NCBI RefSeq assembly: GCF_001274945.1
Contig: NZ_LILB01000001.1
Coordinates: 321,021-385,020 of the forward strand
Source of the DNA: Viridibacillus arvi
GTDB taxonomy: Bacteria; Bacillota; Bacilli; Bacillales_A; Planococcaceae
Direction of reading: 5' to 3'
Length of the DNA stretch: 64,000 bases
The notes beneath the pieces were generated by a model. That model was not told the DNA's origin. It saw nothing but the letters and a program-made list of their open reading frames with translations, and did no database searches. How positions within the stretch are numbered: position 1 is the stretch's first letter; each line of letters starts with the position of its first letter. Shown piece after piece: positions 26,167 through 35,645 of this stretch. Both the position numbers and the translations under genes were made by a program.

Positions 26167-26551
26167 AAAACTCATTAAATTGAAAAACCTTTTACTTGGG
26201 CTTGTTCTTTTACTTAAGGCTTATTGAAACGATCTAATTTACATTGACATAATGTATTAAACGCTTAGTTTCAGCTTGTTTCCATGATTGAGTAGGTGAT
26301 ACAAAAAAAGTCCTACATTTATGGTCAGAAATTAAACCAGAAATTCAAAATTGAAAAGATCAATGGTGTTGCTGAAGAAACCATGGTCATTTTTAGTATA
26401 AGAAGGATAGAGAAGGCATATTTCAATATGCCCACCTATCCTTCTTTTTGTGCTCTTTGATTTAAAACCTTTAATTTTTATTTCACCAAATGACATAAAA
26501 AATTTATAAATACCTAAAAGTTGGAATAAAGTGATGAGATGGGGGGATTTG
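26167..26551. other. Gap after the broken hydrolase gene
   Basis: No gene is supported. A terminator-like hairpin lies at 26401-26450. Bases 26295-26395 read as a short open stretch without a start or ribosome site and could be a gene remnant, but nothing in it is recognisable. Confidence 0.5.
26401..26450 (+). terminator. Terminator-like hairpin downstream of the hydrolase remnant
   Basis: AGAAGGATAG pairs with CTATCCTTCT, enclosing a second small stem (GGCATATT/AATATGCC), and is followed by five T residues. Confidence 0.75.
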
Positions 26552-26992
26552 ATGAAAGGAAATAAGAGCGTTTTTGTTATATCTTTAATTTTAATTATTG
26601 GATTCGTTTTTTGTTATATCTTCTTTAGTGGGATAGGTAAAGCTACTTTCAAAAATGAATTCTGGGAAGAAGCAGATATTGGAGCAATAAGCCAGATAGA
26701 GCTTATTAGAGGTTCAGATAGTAAGCAAATACTCTTTTCTAAAGAACATGAGATTAAAGTGTTTGTAGATACTATTTCTGAAGCGAAAATAAAACAAATA
26801 AAAGAAAGTGCAAGCAAAATAAATGAATCTTACTGGATCACGATATGGATAGCCGGGGACAGAAAATTCGGATTACGAATTGATGATAATCAGATCTTGT
26901 CTGTTTTTAATTATGAAGGTAGTGAAAATAACGCTAACCTGTATGAAATGAAAGATCAATCTATTTATAAATACATTGAAAATCTGTTTTAA
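26552..26992 (+). CDS. Membrane-anchored protein of unknown function
   Basis: A 146-residue protein with one N-terminal membrane helix (about residues 6-27) and an extracytoplasmic domain of about 110 residues that alternates beta-like and charged segments (ISQIELIRGSDSKQILFSKE ... YWITIWIAGDRKFGLRID). No family is recognised with confidence; the layout is common among small Bacillus surface proteins. ATG at 26552 is chosen because GGGGGGAT stands seven bases upstream. Confidence 0.65.
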   Translation: MKGNKSVFVISLILIIGFVFCYIFFSGIGKATFKNEFWEEADIGAISQIELIRGSDSKQILFSKEHEIKVFVDTISEAKIKQIKESASKINESYWITIWIAGDRKFGLRIDDNQILSVFNYEGSENNANLYEMKDQSIYKYIENLF

Positions 26993-27173
26993 GCAGACTT
27001 AAATACCATGAAAAGCGATTTAAAATTAACTTTACAACAGTAGTTTTTCAACCTTTAGCATTTTAATTGAATTAAGATTATTTTTTCTATTAATCCAATA
27101 TCCATTGAAAAGTAAATAGTAGTTTGTATTTTCAATATTATTGCGTATAATAATTGGAAAAGGAGGGCTGGAG

Positions 27174-27617
27174 TTGGAAATATCAGATTATATTGAACAA
27201 GTGTATGAAAACAGGCGTGATGCGTTTCGAAAACTATTTGAAACGGTTCAAGAAAACTTACCACCAGGCTTTGAAGCAGTAATGCAGTATACAATGCCGA
27301 ACTTCGTAGTACCGAAGTCAATATATCCGAATGGCTATCACTGCAGTCCAGAAGAGCCGCTACCGTTCATAGGCGTAGCTGCTCAAAAGAATCATCTTTC
27401 GTTGTATCATATGGGGATTTATGCGAAACCAGAGTTACTAGACTGGTTTGTTTCTGAATATCCGAAACATATGACTACTAAGCTCAATATGGGCAAAAGT
27501 TGCATAAGATTTTCGAATGCCAAAAAGGTACCGTATGCATTAATTGCGGAGCTTGTTAGTAAAATGACAGTAGATGATTGGATTGAATGTTACGAAAAGC
27601 AACTTAAAAAAGCATAG
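27174..27617 (+). CDS. DUF1801 domain protein (YdhG-like)
   Basis: A 147-residue protein of the DUF1801/YdhG family: it opens with DYIEQVYENRRDAFRKLFETV and continues EAVMQYTMPNFVVPK, AAQKNHLSLYHMGIYA and KLNMGKSCIRFSNAKKVPY, the family's conserved core (related to frataxin-like folds). The role is unknown. TTG at 27174 follows AGGAGGG by six bases and is clearly better than any upstream start. The effector-binding protein gene follows 13 bases later, so the two are co-transcribed. Confidence 0.85.
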   Translation: MEISDYIEQVYENRRDAFRKLFETVQENLPPGFEAVMQYTMPNFVVPKSIYPNGYHCSPEEPLPFIGVAAQKNHLSLYHMGIYAKPELLDWFVSEYPKHMTTKLNMGKSCIRFSNAKKVPYALIAELVSKMTVDDWIECYEKQLKKA

Positions 27618-27630
27618 AGGGGTGTTTTGA

Positions 27631-28044
27631 ATGCAGACACGTATCGAAGAAATTGATGGGCTTGTTGTGAAAGGTTTAAGTATTCATCAAGGTAAAACGT
27701 CAGATATTCCCGAGAAATGGGAGGAACTTGCGAATGTCCTTGAAGGCTATAACGTATCGCAGGATGTATCATATGGTGTTTGTATTCAAATGAATGAGGA
27801 CGGCTTAGATTACGTCGCTGGTATTGACGATCATCTACTACCAGATGAAATTACAGCAGTGACTGTGAAGATTCCAAAAGGTCGTTACTTAGTCGGTAAA
27901 GTTGATGGTGGAATCGGCCAGATTCAAGAGACATTCCGAAAACTATTCAGCAATCAGGATGTTACACATCGACCATCTATGAGTTTTGAAAAATATATCG
28001 GACAAGATATACACGATATTGAAGCTTGGGTGCCAATCGTTTAA
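27631..28044 (+). CDS. GyrI-like / AraC effector-binding domain protein
   Basis: A 137-residue single-domain protein of the SOUL/GyrI-like effector-binding family, beginning RIEEIDGLVVKGLSI and ending SFEKYIGQDIHDIEAWVPI, with the typical VTVKIPKGRYLVGKVDGGIGQI strand pair. Free-standing members bind small hydrophobic or cationic compounds. GAGGGGTG precedes the ATG. The last 60 bases of this gene and its terminator are repeated in decayed form at 28979-29086. Confidence 0.82.
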   Translation: MQTRIEEIDGLVVKGLSIHQGKTSDIPEKWEELANVLEGYNVSQDVSYGVCIQMNEDGLDYVAGIDDHLLPDEITAVTVKIPKGRYLVGKVDGGIGQIQETFRKLFSNQDVTHRPSMSFEKYIGQDIHDIEAWVPIV

Positions 28045-28050
28045 AAGTCA

Positions 28051-28080
28051 GGCGTAGAGTATAATGCTCTACGTCTTTTT
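28051..28080 (+). terminator. Terminator of the DUF1801/GyrI-like pair
   Basis: CGTAGAG and CTCTACG with a short loop and a following T run. A second copy of this terminator exists at about 29058-29086. Confidence 0.8.
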
Positions 28081-28272
28081 TGTTAAGATATTTGGATCAA
28101 AGATTACGCGTATGGAGAAGTAGTTGATTCCGCTATTATCATTTTGTTTGTCATTAGAACAATGTGAAGTGCATTGATTGATTGCCCTACGGATGATAAC
28201 ACTCTAGCTTTCAGTAAAAAAGAAAACACTATTCCACGATAATAATATATAATGAAGGTGGAGGTGAACTAT

Positions 28273-28914
28273 TTGTTTTATGTAAAATTTATACTTCTTT
28301 TTTTATTTTTTATACTAGCTGATTTCATTCTTGGGTTGTTTAATGCTCCAACATGGATTGTAATGACCATCAATGCTATCGCTGGAATTGCCGTTATTTA
28401 TGACCATATACATACAGTGAAATTCTCGAAAAATGCGAAGAAAATCGTAAGAACAATGAAATATCAAAAGAAAAATCCGTTTTTCGCATATGTATTAGCT
28501 GTAAAAGAAGGTACATTAGAAGATGAATTAAGAGAAATCGAGCGTGTCATGGCAAAGTATAAACAACCAGATCTTCGTAATAGTTTAGAATTCACAAAAA
28601 ATTATCGACTTAACGATTACGACAAGGCAATTCAATTTGCTAAGAAAATTGAGAAAGAGCCTTTAAAAAACTTTTATTTAGCCATTGCAGATGTTCTACA
28701 AAAAGACTATGTAAAAGCACGCTCATATACTTTCGCCCAAAAATGGATGAAACACGCAATAGAAGCTGAAATAGCACTTCAGTTAAAAAACATTGAAAAC
28801 TATAAAAAACATATGAAGCTAGTGATTGAAGAATCAAAAGGTATGCAACTTATCTTAAATCAAGCAACGTTTGAAAAAGAACTACTTAACTTTAAACGTG
28901 ACGAAAATAAATAA
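28273..28914 (+). CDS. Two-helix membrane protein with helical repeat domain, paralogue 1
   Basis: A 213-residue protein: two N-terminal membrane helices (about residues 6-45) and then a cytoplasmic all-helical region (FAYVLAVKEGTLEDELREIERVM ... IEAEIALQLKNIENYKKHMKL) that resembles TPR-like repeats. TTG at 28273 follows GGTGGAGGTG; this start gives exactly the same length as paralogue 2, which supports it. No family name is known to me. The gene is one of two tandem copies. Confidence 0.72.
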   Translation: MFYVKFILLFLFFILADFILGLFNAPTWIVMTINAIAGIAVIYDHIHTVKFSKNAKKIVRTMKYQKKNPFFAYVLAVKEGTLEDELREIERVMAKYKQPDLRNSLEFTKNYRLNDYDKAIQFAKKIEKEPLKNFYLAIADVLQKDYVKARSYTFAQKWMKHAIEAEIALQLKNIENYKKHMKLVIEESKGMQLILNQATFEKELLNFKRDENK

Positions 28915-28978
28915 TATATATGCTTTTAGTTACTATGAAGATTTTGAAGTACATAGTCAATTAGTAGAACGGTAGAAG

Positions 28979-29086
28979 AGTTCATCAATGCGTTTGAAAA
29001 ATTCGGACAAGACATACACAATATTTAAGCTTGGATGCCACTCGTTTAAAAGTAAGACGTAGAGTATAATGCTCTACGTTTTTTTA
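28979..29086 (+). repeat. Decayed second copy of a gene end and its terminator
   Basis: This stretch is a diverged copy of 27970-28081: the last codons of the GyrI-like gene (GFEKF-GQDIHNI, then an early TAA), the trailing TCGTTTAAAAGT and the CGTAGAG/CTCTACG terminator. It lies between the two paralogous membrane protein genes and marks the junction of a tandem duplication of about 1 kb. Confidence 0.85.
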
Positions 29087-29155
29087 TGTAATTTTGTGTA
29101 TCTATCAAAAGCTTTATTTTTAAAATTAATGTACAATAAGCTCGAGGTGAAGAGT

Positions 29156-29797
29156 TTGTATTATTTAAGGTTAGGTTTACTGTATTTGTTTTTAGCGGTA
29201 ATTGGATTCGTACTTGCATGGTTTAATGCTCCTACATGGGTCATAGTAGTCGTCTTTATAGTTGCTGTGGCTGCCGTGATTTATAATAATGTACTAGTTA
29301 TGTACTTATCTAATGATGCGAAGAAAATTGAAAGAGCGATGCGTAATCAACGTAGAAATCCACTTTTCGCACATGTTCTTGCAGTAAAAGAAGGTACGCT
29401 TGAGGATGAAATGAAAGAGATTGATCGTGTCATTGCGAAATATAAGCAACCAGATCTCCGTAATAGCTTTGAATTTCTACGTAATTATCGACTAGGGCAA
29501 TATGAAAATGCGATTAAGTTTGCTAAGGAAATTAAAAGAGAACCCTCTAGAAGCTACCATTTAGCACTTGCTGATGTTTTACAAAAAAATTATAAGAAAG
29601 CACGCTCATATAGTTTTGATCAAGCATGGATGGCCCATGCTGTAGAAGCAGAAATTGCTCTGCAACTGAAAAATCTAGAAAATTATAAAAAGCATATGCA
29701 ACTTGCGATAGACGAATCAAAAGGTATGCAGCTTCTATTAAATCAAGCAACATTTGAAAAAGAGCTAAGAACATTTAAAGTCTCTGGAAAGAAATGA
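29156..29797 (+). CDS. Two-helix membrane protein with helical repeat domain, paralogue 2
   Basis: A 213-residue paralogue of the protein at 28273, aligning without gaps over the full length; shared blocks include AVKEGTLEDE, KYKQPDLRNS, ADVLQK and EIALQLKN. Two N-terminal membrane helices are followed by a helical domain. TTG at 29156 follows GAGGTGA. The copies have diverged most in the membrane helices and the middle helices, so both have probably been kept under selection. A terminator follows. Confidence 0.72.
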   Translation: MYYLRLGLLYLFLAVIGFVLAWFNAPTWVIVVVFIVAVAAVIYNNVLVMYLSNDAKKIERAMRNQRRNPLFAHVLAVKEGTLEDEMKEIDRVIAKYKQPDLRNSFEFLRNYRLGQYENAIKFAKEIKREPSRSYHLALADVLQKNYKKARSYSFDQAWMAHAVEAEIALQLKNLENYKKHMQLAIDESKGMQLLLNQATFEKELRTFKVSGKK

Positions 29798-29822
29798 TAT
29801 TTGTGCAGTTAAGCTTTTATGA

Positions 29823-29848
29823 AGCAGGGTAGCCACCCTGCTTTTTTT
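29823..29848 (+). terminator. Terminator of paralogue 2
   Basis: AGCAGGGT and ACCCTGCT form a tight stem-loop followed by seven T residues. Confidence 0.88.
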
Positions 29849-29938
29849 GTTTTTCTTGAAAGGATTAATCTAATACTATATTTATAGTTTTAATTTTCTG
29901 ATAAAATATAAGGAATAGTACATAAAGGGGAGAATGCG

Positions 29939-30754
29939 ATGGTGAAACTAGAACAATCAATAGATGTTTCAAATCATAATTATGTACAACTGGCGAATAG
30001 TACAATAAGACTTGGACCAGTGAAGATGAATGTGTTTAGTTTTGCAGTAGACGGAGTATTGATTGATACAGGCGCACAATCTTTGTTTCCTTCATTTCGT
30101 CCTTTTTTCGAACAAGCTGATTTTGAGAAAGTAATGCTTACGCATTTCCATGAGGATCATATTGGATGTGCAGCTTGGTTAAAAGAACAGAGAGATATCC
30201 CATTCTATATTCATAAAGACTCCGTTGAGCGCTGTAGTAAAAAATATATCTATCCAAAGTATCGTCAGTACTTTTGGGGGCAAAGTGAGCCATTTCATGC
30301 CCAAGCAATTGGGGAGACGTTCCAATCAAGAAATGCAACATGGGATGTAATTGCTACACCTGGTCATACTCAAGACCATTTAGCTTTCCTAAACAAAGAA
30401 ACTGGTGCATTATTTACTGGAGATTTGTTTATTCAGGAAAAAACGAAAGTAATTTTAGCAGAAGAGAACATCGTTGATACTCTACAATCATTAAAGAAAA
30501 TATTAACTTATGATTTTAAAGATATGTATTGTTGCCACGCAGGTTTTATTGAAGATGGCCATCAGCAAATAAAAAACAAGATTGAACATTTAGAAGCGTT
30601 ACAGTCGCAAATTATTAATATGCATAAGAATGGCATGTCTATTGAGGAAATAACTGCTCAACTATTCCCTAGGGTGTATCCTATCGTTGAAACATCTGAA
30701 GGTGAATGGTCAGCCATTCATATTGTCCGTGGTTTTGTGGAAGGAAGCAGGTAA
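29939..30754 (+). CDS. MBL-fold metallo-hydrolase
   Basis: A 271-residue metallo-beta-lactamase-fold protein. The zinc motif HFHEDH is at residues 69-74; the later ligands are seen as TPGHTQDH, LFTGDLF and CCHAGF. The C-terminal helical tail suggests a glyoxalase II-like or lactonase-like member; the substrate is unknown. AAAGGGGAG precedes the ATG. It is transcribed alone. Confidence 0.85.
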   Translation: MVKLEQSIDVSNHNYVQLANSTIRLGPVKMNVFSFAVDGVLIDTGAQSLFPSFRPFFEQADFEKVMLTHFHEDHIGCAAWLKEQRDIPFYIHKDSVERCSKKYIYPKYRQYFWGQSEPFHAQAIGETFQSRNATWDVIATPGHTQDHLAFLNKETGALFTGDLFIQEKTKVILAEENIVDTLQSLKKILTYDFKDMYCCHAGFIEDGHQQIKNKIEHLEALQSQIINMHKNGMSIEEITAQLFPRVYPIVETSEGEWSAIHIVRGFVEGSR

Positions 30755-30763
30755 AACTACGAA

Positions 30764-30799
30764 AATAAGAAGCACAGATAAATGTGCTTCTTATTTTTA
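30764..30799. terminator. Bidirectional terminator between the MBL-fold and SleL genes
   Basis: AATAAGAAGCACA and TGTGCTTCTTATT pair around a short loop, with T residues on one side and A residues on the other. Confidence 0.85.
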
Positions 30800-30811
30800 T
30801 TTATGCTATTT

Positions 30812-32074
30812 TCAAATAACAGTTCTTTTACTTAAAAAATGATCTACTAAATAAATCGATTGAGGGAATGCTAACCCTAATTGCCATATGCCTATTCCTT
30901 TAATTTTGTAGTCTACTACTAATTGTAGCTTTTGTGCACGAGACCTTGAATCTTCAAACCAAATAATATGTCGATTGCCTAATGCGTCCCAATATTCAAA
31001 GTGTGCCTGGTGATATTGATTAGAGTATTGAATCGGCACTTGATTGGTCATTGCAGTATTCACCGCATCTCCTACAGCAATCGCACGAGCACTAATAACA
31101 GAACCATCCCTAGCCATCGCCCAATCGTATCCATAATTTGGAACACCTAAAATAATTTTATTAGCATTCATATGATTTTTGGCGTATTGAATTGTTTGTC
31201 TTACCTCTTTTATTGGTGCCACAGGTCCTGGTTCACCACCTCCATGATGAAAATCATAGGCCATCAAAAAGACGAAGTCAGCAGCAGCACCAATCCCTTT
31301 ATAATCATAACCTTTTGTCCACGGAGTGGTATCATCTGTCTTAGCAGGTAATGCAACAGATGTAGTATATCCTTCAGGACTTAAACGATTTCTCACCATG
31401 CGGATAAAAGTCACATAATCAGCTGCATCATAATCCTTCAATAATTCAAAATCAATATTTACTCCTGCAAAATTATTGTTTTTTACTATGTTATAAATAT
31501 TATTCAATGCTTGATCTCGTATAGTCGGATTACTAATAATACTTCTTGCTACTGCGGAACTAAATCCTGTTTCCGTTAAGTTGGATATAACAGCAATTGG
31601 CGCTACTTGTTTTTGCCGACTTAATGTATTAATGCTGTGAAGATACAATGGACTCAGTGTACCGTCACTTGAAATATGATATTCAAAAATACCATAATAA
31701 GAATTACTATCTGCAAATTGATTAATCAATTCTATATCTCTTGCTGGTGTAGTAGGAGTTAAATAGCTAAAATTGGCTGCCCGATATTTGGTTCTAGGTG
31801 GTAAATATAAACGCATACCGATAGACAAATTATTTGAGTGCAAACCATTATAAAGCTTTATCGTTTCAACAGGCACTAAAGCCATTTGACCAATTGTAAA
31901 TAAGGAATCACCAGGTTGAACAATATAGACATTTGTTGGAATCAGCAAATCTTGCCCAGGTACAATATTTGGTATTTTTAATCCATTTGTAATGCGTATA
32001 CTATCCATATTTACTTGATATTTTGATGCCACGGAAAATAAAGAATCTCCCGCTTTCACTACATATATAAACAA
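30812..32074 (-). CDS. sleL: Spore cortex-lytic N-acetylglucosaminidase SleL/YaaH type (two LysM + GH18)
   Basis: A 420-residue protein with two LysM peptidoglycan-binding repeats (about residues 3-46 and 48-91), each starting with the VxxGDSLF pattern, then a glycoside hydrolase 18 domain. The GH18 active site is VNIDFELL with Asp208 and Glu210, and the expected FLMAYDFHHGGGEPGP and GVPNYGYDW stretches follow. SleL/YaaH cleaves cortex muropeptides during germination and is laid down in the spore coat, which fits the lack of a signal peptide. It is monocistronic. Confidence 0.92.
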   Translation of the reverse strand: MFIYVVKAGDSLFSVASKYQVNMDSIRITNGLKIPNIVPGQDLLIPTNVYIVQPGDSLFTIGQMALVPVETIKLYNGLHSNNLSIGMRLYLPPRTKYRAANFSYLTPTTPARDIELINQFADSNSYYGIFEYHISSDGTLSPLYLHSINTLSRQKQVAPIAVISNLTETGFSSAVARSIISNPTIRDQALNNIYNIVKNNNFAGVNIDFELLKDYDAADYVTFIRMVRNRLSPEGYTTSVALPAKTDDTTPWTKGYDYKGIGAAADFVFLMAYDFHHGGGEPGPVAPIKEVRQTIQYAKNHMNANKIILGVPNYGYDWAMARDGSVISARAIAVGDAVNTAMTNQVPIQYSNQYHQAHFEYWDALGNRHIIWFEDSRSRAQKLQLVVDYKIKGIGIWQLGLAFPQSIYLVDHFLSKRTVI

Positions 32075-32396
32075 TGATTCACCTCTGTTTATCTGTATTT
32101 AACCCTTTATCATATGCGTTTCAATGATATTGTGTTATGCAATCAAACGTAAATGATATTACAACAGGCAGTACTGCAGTGGGACAGATTTGATTGGATA
32201 TATAATAAAAACCGAGAAAATTTTATTTTCGGTAATTGAAAATGAAAAGCGGATTCAATTTTTAAAGAAGTTGTAACTTACTTTCCTAAGTGCTATGGAA
32301 ACGAATACTAATTATCGGAATGTATATTAATTCGGATGCGAGCTATACTATTTACGATTCACTTATAGATCCACCATGACTAGGAGGCGGAACACG
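32075..32396. other. Intergenic stretch upstream of sleL and the 52-codon gene
   Basis: No further gene is supported. It must hold the leftward sleL promoter and the rightward promoter of the small gene at 32397; neither stands out. Confidence 0.5.
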
Positions 32397-32555
32397 ATGA
32401 GTAGGCCGGAACACTTAGATCCAAAATCTCAACAAATCCACCACAACTGGACAAGGGATAAGCGTCAAAAATCTCAAGTGAATGGGCAAACAGAGGTAAC
32501 TCTGCATAACAAACTCTTGAGAACTTCAGCGAAATCACGACAGTCACAGTTATAA
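32397..32555 (+). CDS. Small basic hydrophilic protein of 52 residues, function unknown
   Basis: A strong TAGGAGGCG site eight bases before the ATG and a terminator 26 bases after the stop support this gene. The product has no hydrophobic core and is rich in Gln, Ser, Lys, Arg and His (MSRPEHLDPKSQQ...). This composition is like that of minor small acid-soluble spore proteins, and sleL next door is a spore gene, but no family match is certain. Confidence 0.6.
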   Translation: MSRPEHLDPKSQQIHHNWTRDKRQKSQVNGQTEVTLHNKLLRTSAKSRQSQL

Positions 32556-32581
32556 CAATCATGTAGGTATAAGTGCAATCG

Positions 32582-32610
32582 AACCCGGAAATTAATTTCC
32601 GGGTTTTTTT
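32582..32610 (+). terminator. Terminator of the small basic protein gene
   Basis: AACCCGGAAAT and ATTTCCGGGTT form a strong stem followed by seven T residues. Confidence 0.88.
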
Positions 32611-32738
32611 GTGATTTTAGATGCTTTTTCAGCGATTTCATTAATGTTCTAGCCACTGGGCGTTATTCCTTTTCTAATAGGCTAGTGACACACTTCAGGG
32701 GCAATGTACATATCATTTGTATGAAGAGGTGGTGAAGA

Positions 32739-33560
32739 ATGAGAGACGATAAAATGACTAAAAACCACAATCCTGTCGAAGTTGAACAACAGGAATGGAA
32801 GAAAAGACAATTGAAAGAACGCATGAAGCAGATGCTTACAATCGCTTCACCTATTTTTCTCTTGCTGTTATGGGAGTTCCTATCCCAGACTAATTTGCTT
32901 GATGCACGTTTTTTCCCACCGCCATCTGAAATCGTCAGTACGTTCTATTCCATGGCAATGAGTGGTGAGCTATTTAATCATATTGGCATTTCCCTTTACC
33001 GGATAATAGCGGGTTTCTTACTTGGGGTTATTCCAGGCGTTGTCATCGGATTATTGATGGGTCTGTATTCACCAATTAGGCACTTCATATCACCTATTGT
33101 AATGGCGCTAATGCCAATTCCTACTCTTGCCTTGTTACCCATTATCATCATCCTATTTGGAATCGGAGACTTTTCTAAGGTTGTGACGATTGCTGGTAGC
33201 GTCTTTTTCCCAGTCGTCATCAATACAACAGCAGGGGTCATTAATATTGACTCCATCTATTTAGATGTCGCCAAAAATTATGGTGCCAGCTCTAAGGACT
33301 TTTTCGTAAAAATCGCATTTCCTGGGGCATTGCCGGTCATGATGGAAGGTATTCAAATGGGGCAGGCAATTGCGCTCTTAACGATTGTGGCAGCTGAAAT
33401 GATGGGAGCTACATCAGGTATAGGCTATTTAATTTGGACCTCATATAAAGCATTTATGTTAAAAGAGATGTTCGTTGGGCTTATACTCATTTCATTTTTC
33501 GGCTACTTATTTTCACTTTTGCTAAGGGCACTACAAAATAAGATTTTATCTTGGAGGTGA
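32739..33560 (+). CDS. ABC transporter permease, nitrate/sulfonate/taurine type
   Basis: A 273-residue permease of the SsuC/TauC/NrtB/ThiX group with six membrane segments. The EAA-type coupling loop is seen as DVAKNYGASSKDFFVKIAFPGALP. It forms an importer with the ATPase and binding protein that follow. GAGGTGGTG precedes the ATG at 32739. No riboswitch is visible upstream to indicate the substrate. Confidence 0.88.
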   Translation: MRDDKMTKNHNPVEVEQQEWKKRQLKERMKQMLTIASPIFLLLLWEFLSQTNLLDARFFPPPSEIVSTFYSMAMSGELFNHIGISLYRIIAGFLLGVIPGVVIGLLMGLYSPIRHFISPIVMALMPIPTLALLPIIIILFGIGDFSKVVTIAGSVFFPVVINTTAGVINIDSIYLDVAKNYGASSKDFFVKIAFPGALPVMMEGIQMGQAIALLTIVAAEMMGATSGIGYLIWTSYKAFMLKEMFVGLILISFFGYLFSLLLRALQNKILSWR

Positions 33561-33564
33561 AGCA

Positions 33565-34344
33565 GTGGAAAACAACACTAAAATTTCAATTCAAGATATG
33601 ACGAAAGTATTTTACAAGAAAAATAGTAGTGTCACTGCTTTGGATCATATTTCTCTTAATATTTCAGAGGGTGAATTTGTTTGTCTGGTAGGTCCAAGTG
33701 GTTGCGGGAAAACAACGTTGCTACGTATTTTAGCAGGACTTGAAACTACGAGTGTAGGTGAATATAAGATTACCGAGGGAAAAGAAAATAGGCCCCTACA
33801 ATCAATGGTTTTTCAAGAGAGAGGTGTCATTCCTTGGCTAACCGTAGAAGAGAACGTTGCATTCGGTCTGAAAATGCGACATCTTCCATCTGAATTGATC
33901 AAAGAGCGTACATCTTACTATTTAGAAAAAGTTGGCCTAGAAAATTTTTCGACACTCTATCCAAAAGAACTTTCTGGAGGTATGAAGCAACGTGTAAGTA
34001 TTGCACGTGCATTTGCCAATGACCCAGAAATCTTACTGATGGATGAACCATTTGCAGCACTTGATGAGCAAAACAAATTCATTTTACAAGAAGAGCTACT
34101 GTCTATATGGGAGGAAACGAAGAAAACGGTGCTGTTCATAACGCATAGTATTGATGAAGCATTGCTACTAAGCGATCGAATTCTATTGATGAGCTCGCAA
34201 CCTGGCAGAATCATTAAAGAGATTAAAAATGATTTGCCAAGGCCGAGAAATATAGAGCAAATTAGATCGGACCATAATACAGCAGGACACTTTGTGGACA
34301 TTTGGAAGCATCTGCAAGAAGAAGTGCAAAAATCTAGAAAGTAA
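33565..34344 (+). CDS. ABC transporter ATP-binding protein, nitrate/sulfonate/taurine type
   Basis: A 259-residue ABC ATPase with Walker A GPSGCGKTT near residue 48, Q-loop VFQERGVIPW, signature LSGGMKQR, Walker B ILLMDEPFAALDE and the switch His in FITHSIDEA. It belongs to the SsuB/TauB/NrtD group. The GTG start lies four bases after the permease stop, with GGAGGTGA before it. Confidence 0.9.
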   Translation: MENNTKISIQDMTKVFYKKNSSVTALDHISLNISEGEFVCLVGPSGCGKTTLLRILAGLETTSVGEYKITEGKENRPLQSMVFQERGVIPWLTVEENVAFGLKMRHLPSELIKERTSYYLEKVGLENFSTLYPKELSGGMKQRVSIARAFANDPEILLMDEPFAALDEQNKFILQEELLSIWEETKKTVLFITHSIDEALLLSDRILLMSSQPGRIIKEIKNDLPRPRNIEQIRSDHNTAGHFVDIWKHLQEEVQKSRK

Positions 34345-34364
34345 TCAGTAAAAGGGGGCATGAC

Positions 34365-35468
34365 ATGCGGAAATGGTTCAAGTTAGGTTTATTTATACCA
34401 TTCCTTATCCTTGCAATGTTCGTTGCAGGGTGTTCGGATAAAGAAACATCAAATAAGGGAACTACAGGGACGAAAGACAATAACGAAGTAAGTAAAGATA
34501 ATCCGTCTGGCGATTTGGCTGCTTTAAGTAAAAAAACGAAAGTTGTTATCGCTGAGGACGGAGCGGCATCAGGAGCAGGTTTTTATATCGCTAAAGAAAA
34601 AGGTTACTTCGAGGATTATAATATTGAGGTAGAATTTGCTCAATTTGCGAATAGTGATGACATGTTACCTGCACTTGCAGCGGGTGAAATAGATATTGCA
34701 GGAGGAATATCAACAGCCTCTTTCTTTAATGCAATTGCACAGGGGATTGACGTTAAAATTATTGCAGATAAAGGGCATAACGTACCAGGAAAATCCTATT
34801 TCTCATTTGTTATCGGTAACCATATGAAAGATAAGATTAAAGATTACTCAGATTTTAAAGGTAAAAAGATTGCAGTCTCTGCAAAAAATGCGATTGATGG
34901 CTACATCTATCAAAGAATGCTTGAACATGCAGGGTTAACGGATAAGGATGTTAAATTCACACTAATGAATGACTTCGGTAGCATGCTTGGAGCCCTCCAA
35001 AACGGTTCAATAGATGCTGCGCTTAGTATTGAGCCATTAATTGCTCAAGGAATCGATAAAGGCATTCTAGCACGCTTTGGAGATACAACTGACTATGCGC
35101 CAGATTCACAAATAGCCTTAGTTTTAGCATCTCCTAAATTTATGAAGGAAGAACAAGACGTTTCACTTCGCTTTATGTTGGCTTATTTAAAAGGTGTCCG
35201 TGATTATAATGATGCGTTCATCAAAGGCGAAGGCAAAGACCAAATCATCGACATCATGACAAAACATACAGCATTAAAAGACGCGAAGTTATGGGAAAAA
35301 GTATACGTAACTGGTCTTGATCCAGATGGTAAAATGCGTATTGATGACATTCATGCACAATACGATATGTACAAAGCAAATGGGGCAACACAAGGGGAGT
35401 TCGACTTCGACAAAGCAATTGACACTTCACTCACAGAGAAAGCCGTCAAAATCCTTGGCGAATATTGA
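34365..35468 (+). CDS. ABC transporter substrate-binding lipoprotein (NMT1/THI5-like)
   Basis: A 367-residue lipoprotein; the signal peptide ends in FVAGC (lipidated Cys near residue 23). The binding fold is of the SsuA/TauA/NMT1 group, with AKEKGYFEDYNIEVEFAQF, LAAGEIDIAGG and GKKIAVSAKNAIDG. Likely substrates are alkanesulfonates, taurine, nitrate or a thiamine precursor; the sequence alone does not decide. It is the last gene of the three-gene operon and is followed by a terminator. Confidence 0.88.
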   Translation: MRKWFKLGLFIPFLILAMFVAGCSDKETSNKGTTGTKDNNEVSKDNPSGDLAALSKKTKVVIAEDGAASGAGFYIAKEKGYFEDYNIEVEFAQFANSDDMLPALAAGEIDIAGGISTASFFNAIAQGIDVKIIADKGHNVPGKSYFSFVIGNHMKDKIKDYSDFKGKKIAVSAKNAIDGYIYQRMLEHAGLTDKDVKFTLMNDFGSMLGALQNGSIDAALSIEPLIAQGIDKGILARFGDTTDYAPDSQIALVLASPKFMKEEQDVSLRFMLAYLKGVRDYNDAFIKGEGKDQIIDIMTKHTALKDAKLWEKVYVTGLDPDGKMRIDDIHAQYDMYKANGATQGEFDFDKAIDTSLTEKAVKILGEY

Positions 35469-35550
35469 TTTATTCGTGTTTGATTTGTTTTAATTGCAAC
35501 GATTCCCGCCTATAGCGCGAATTTAATGTGTTATGGGCGTCTATATAAAT

Positions 35551-35596
35551 CAAAGTGGCTTTCATCGCAACAAGATGAAAGCCACTTTTTTATTTT
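35551..35596 (+). terminator. Terminator of the ABC transporter operon
   Basis: AAAGTGGCTTTCATC pairs with GATGAAAGCCACTTT around a short loop, followed by a T run. Confidence 0.88.
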
Positions 35597-35645
35597 TTAC
35601 GGCCATATATTTCTTTGTTTAAATGTTATTCACCAATAAAGTCAC

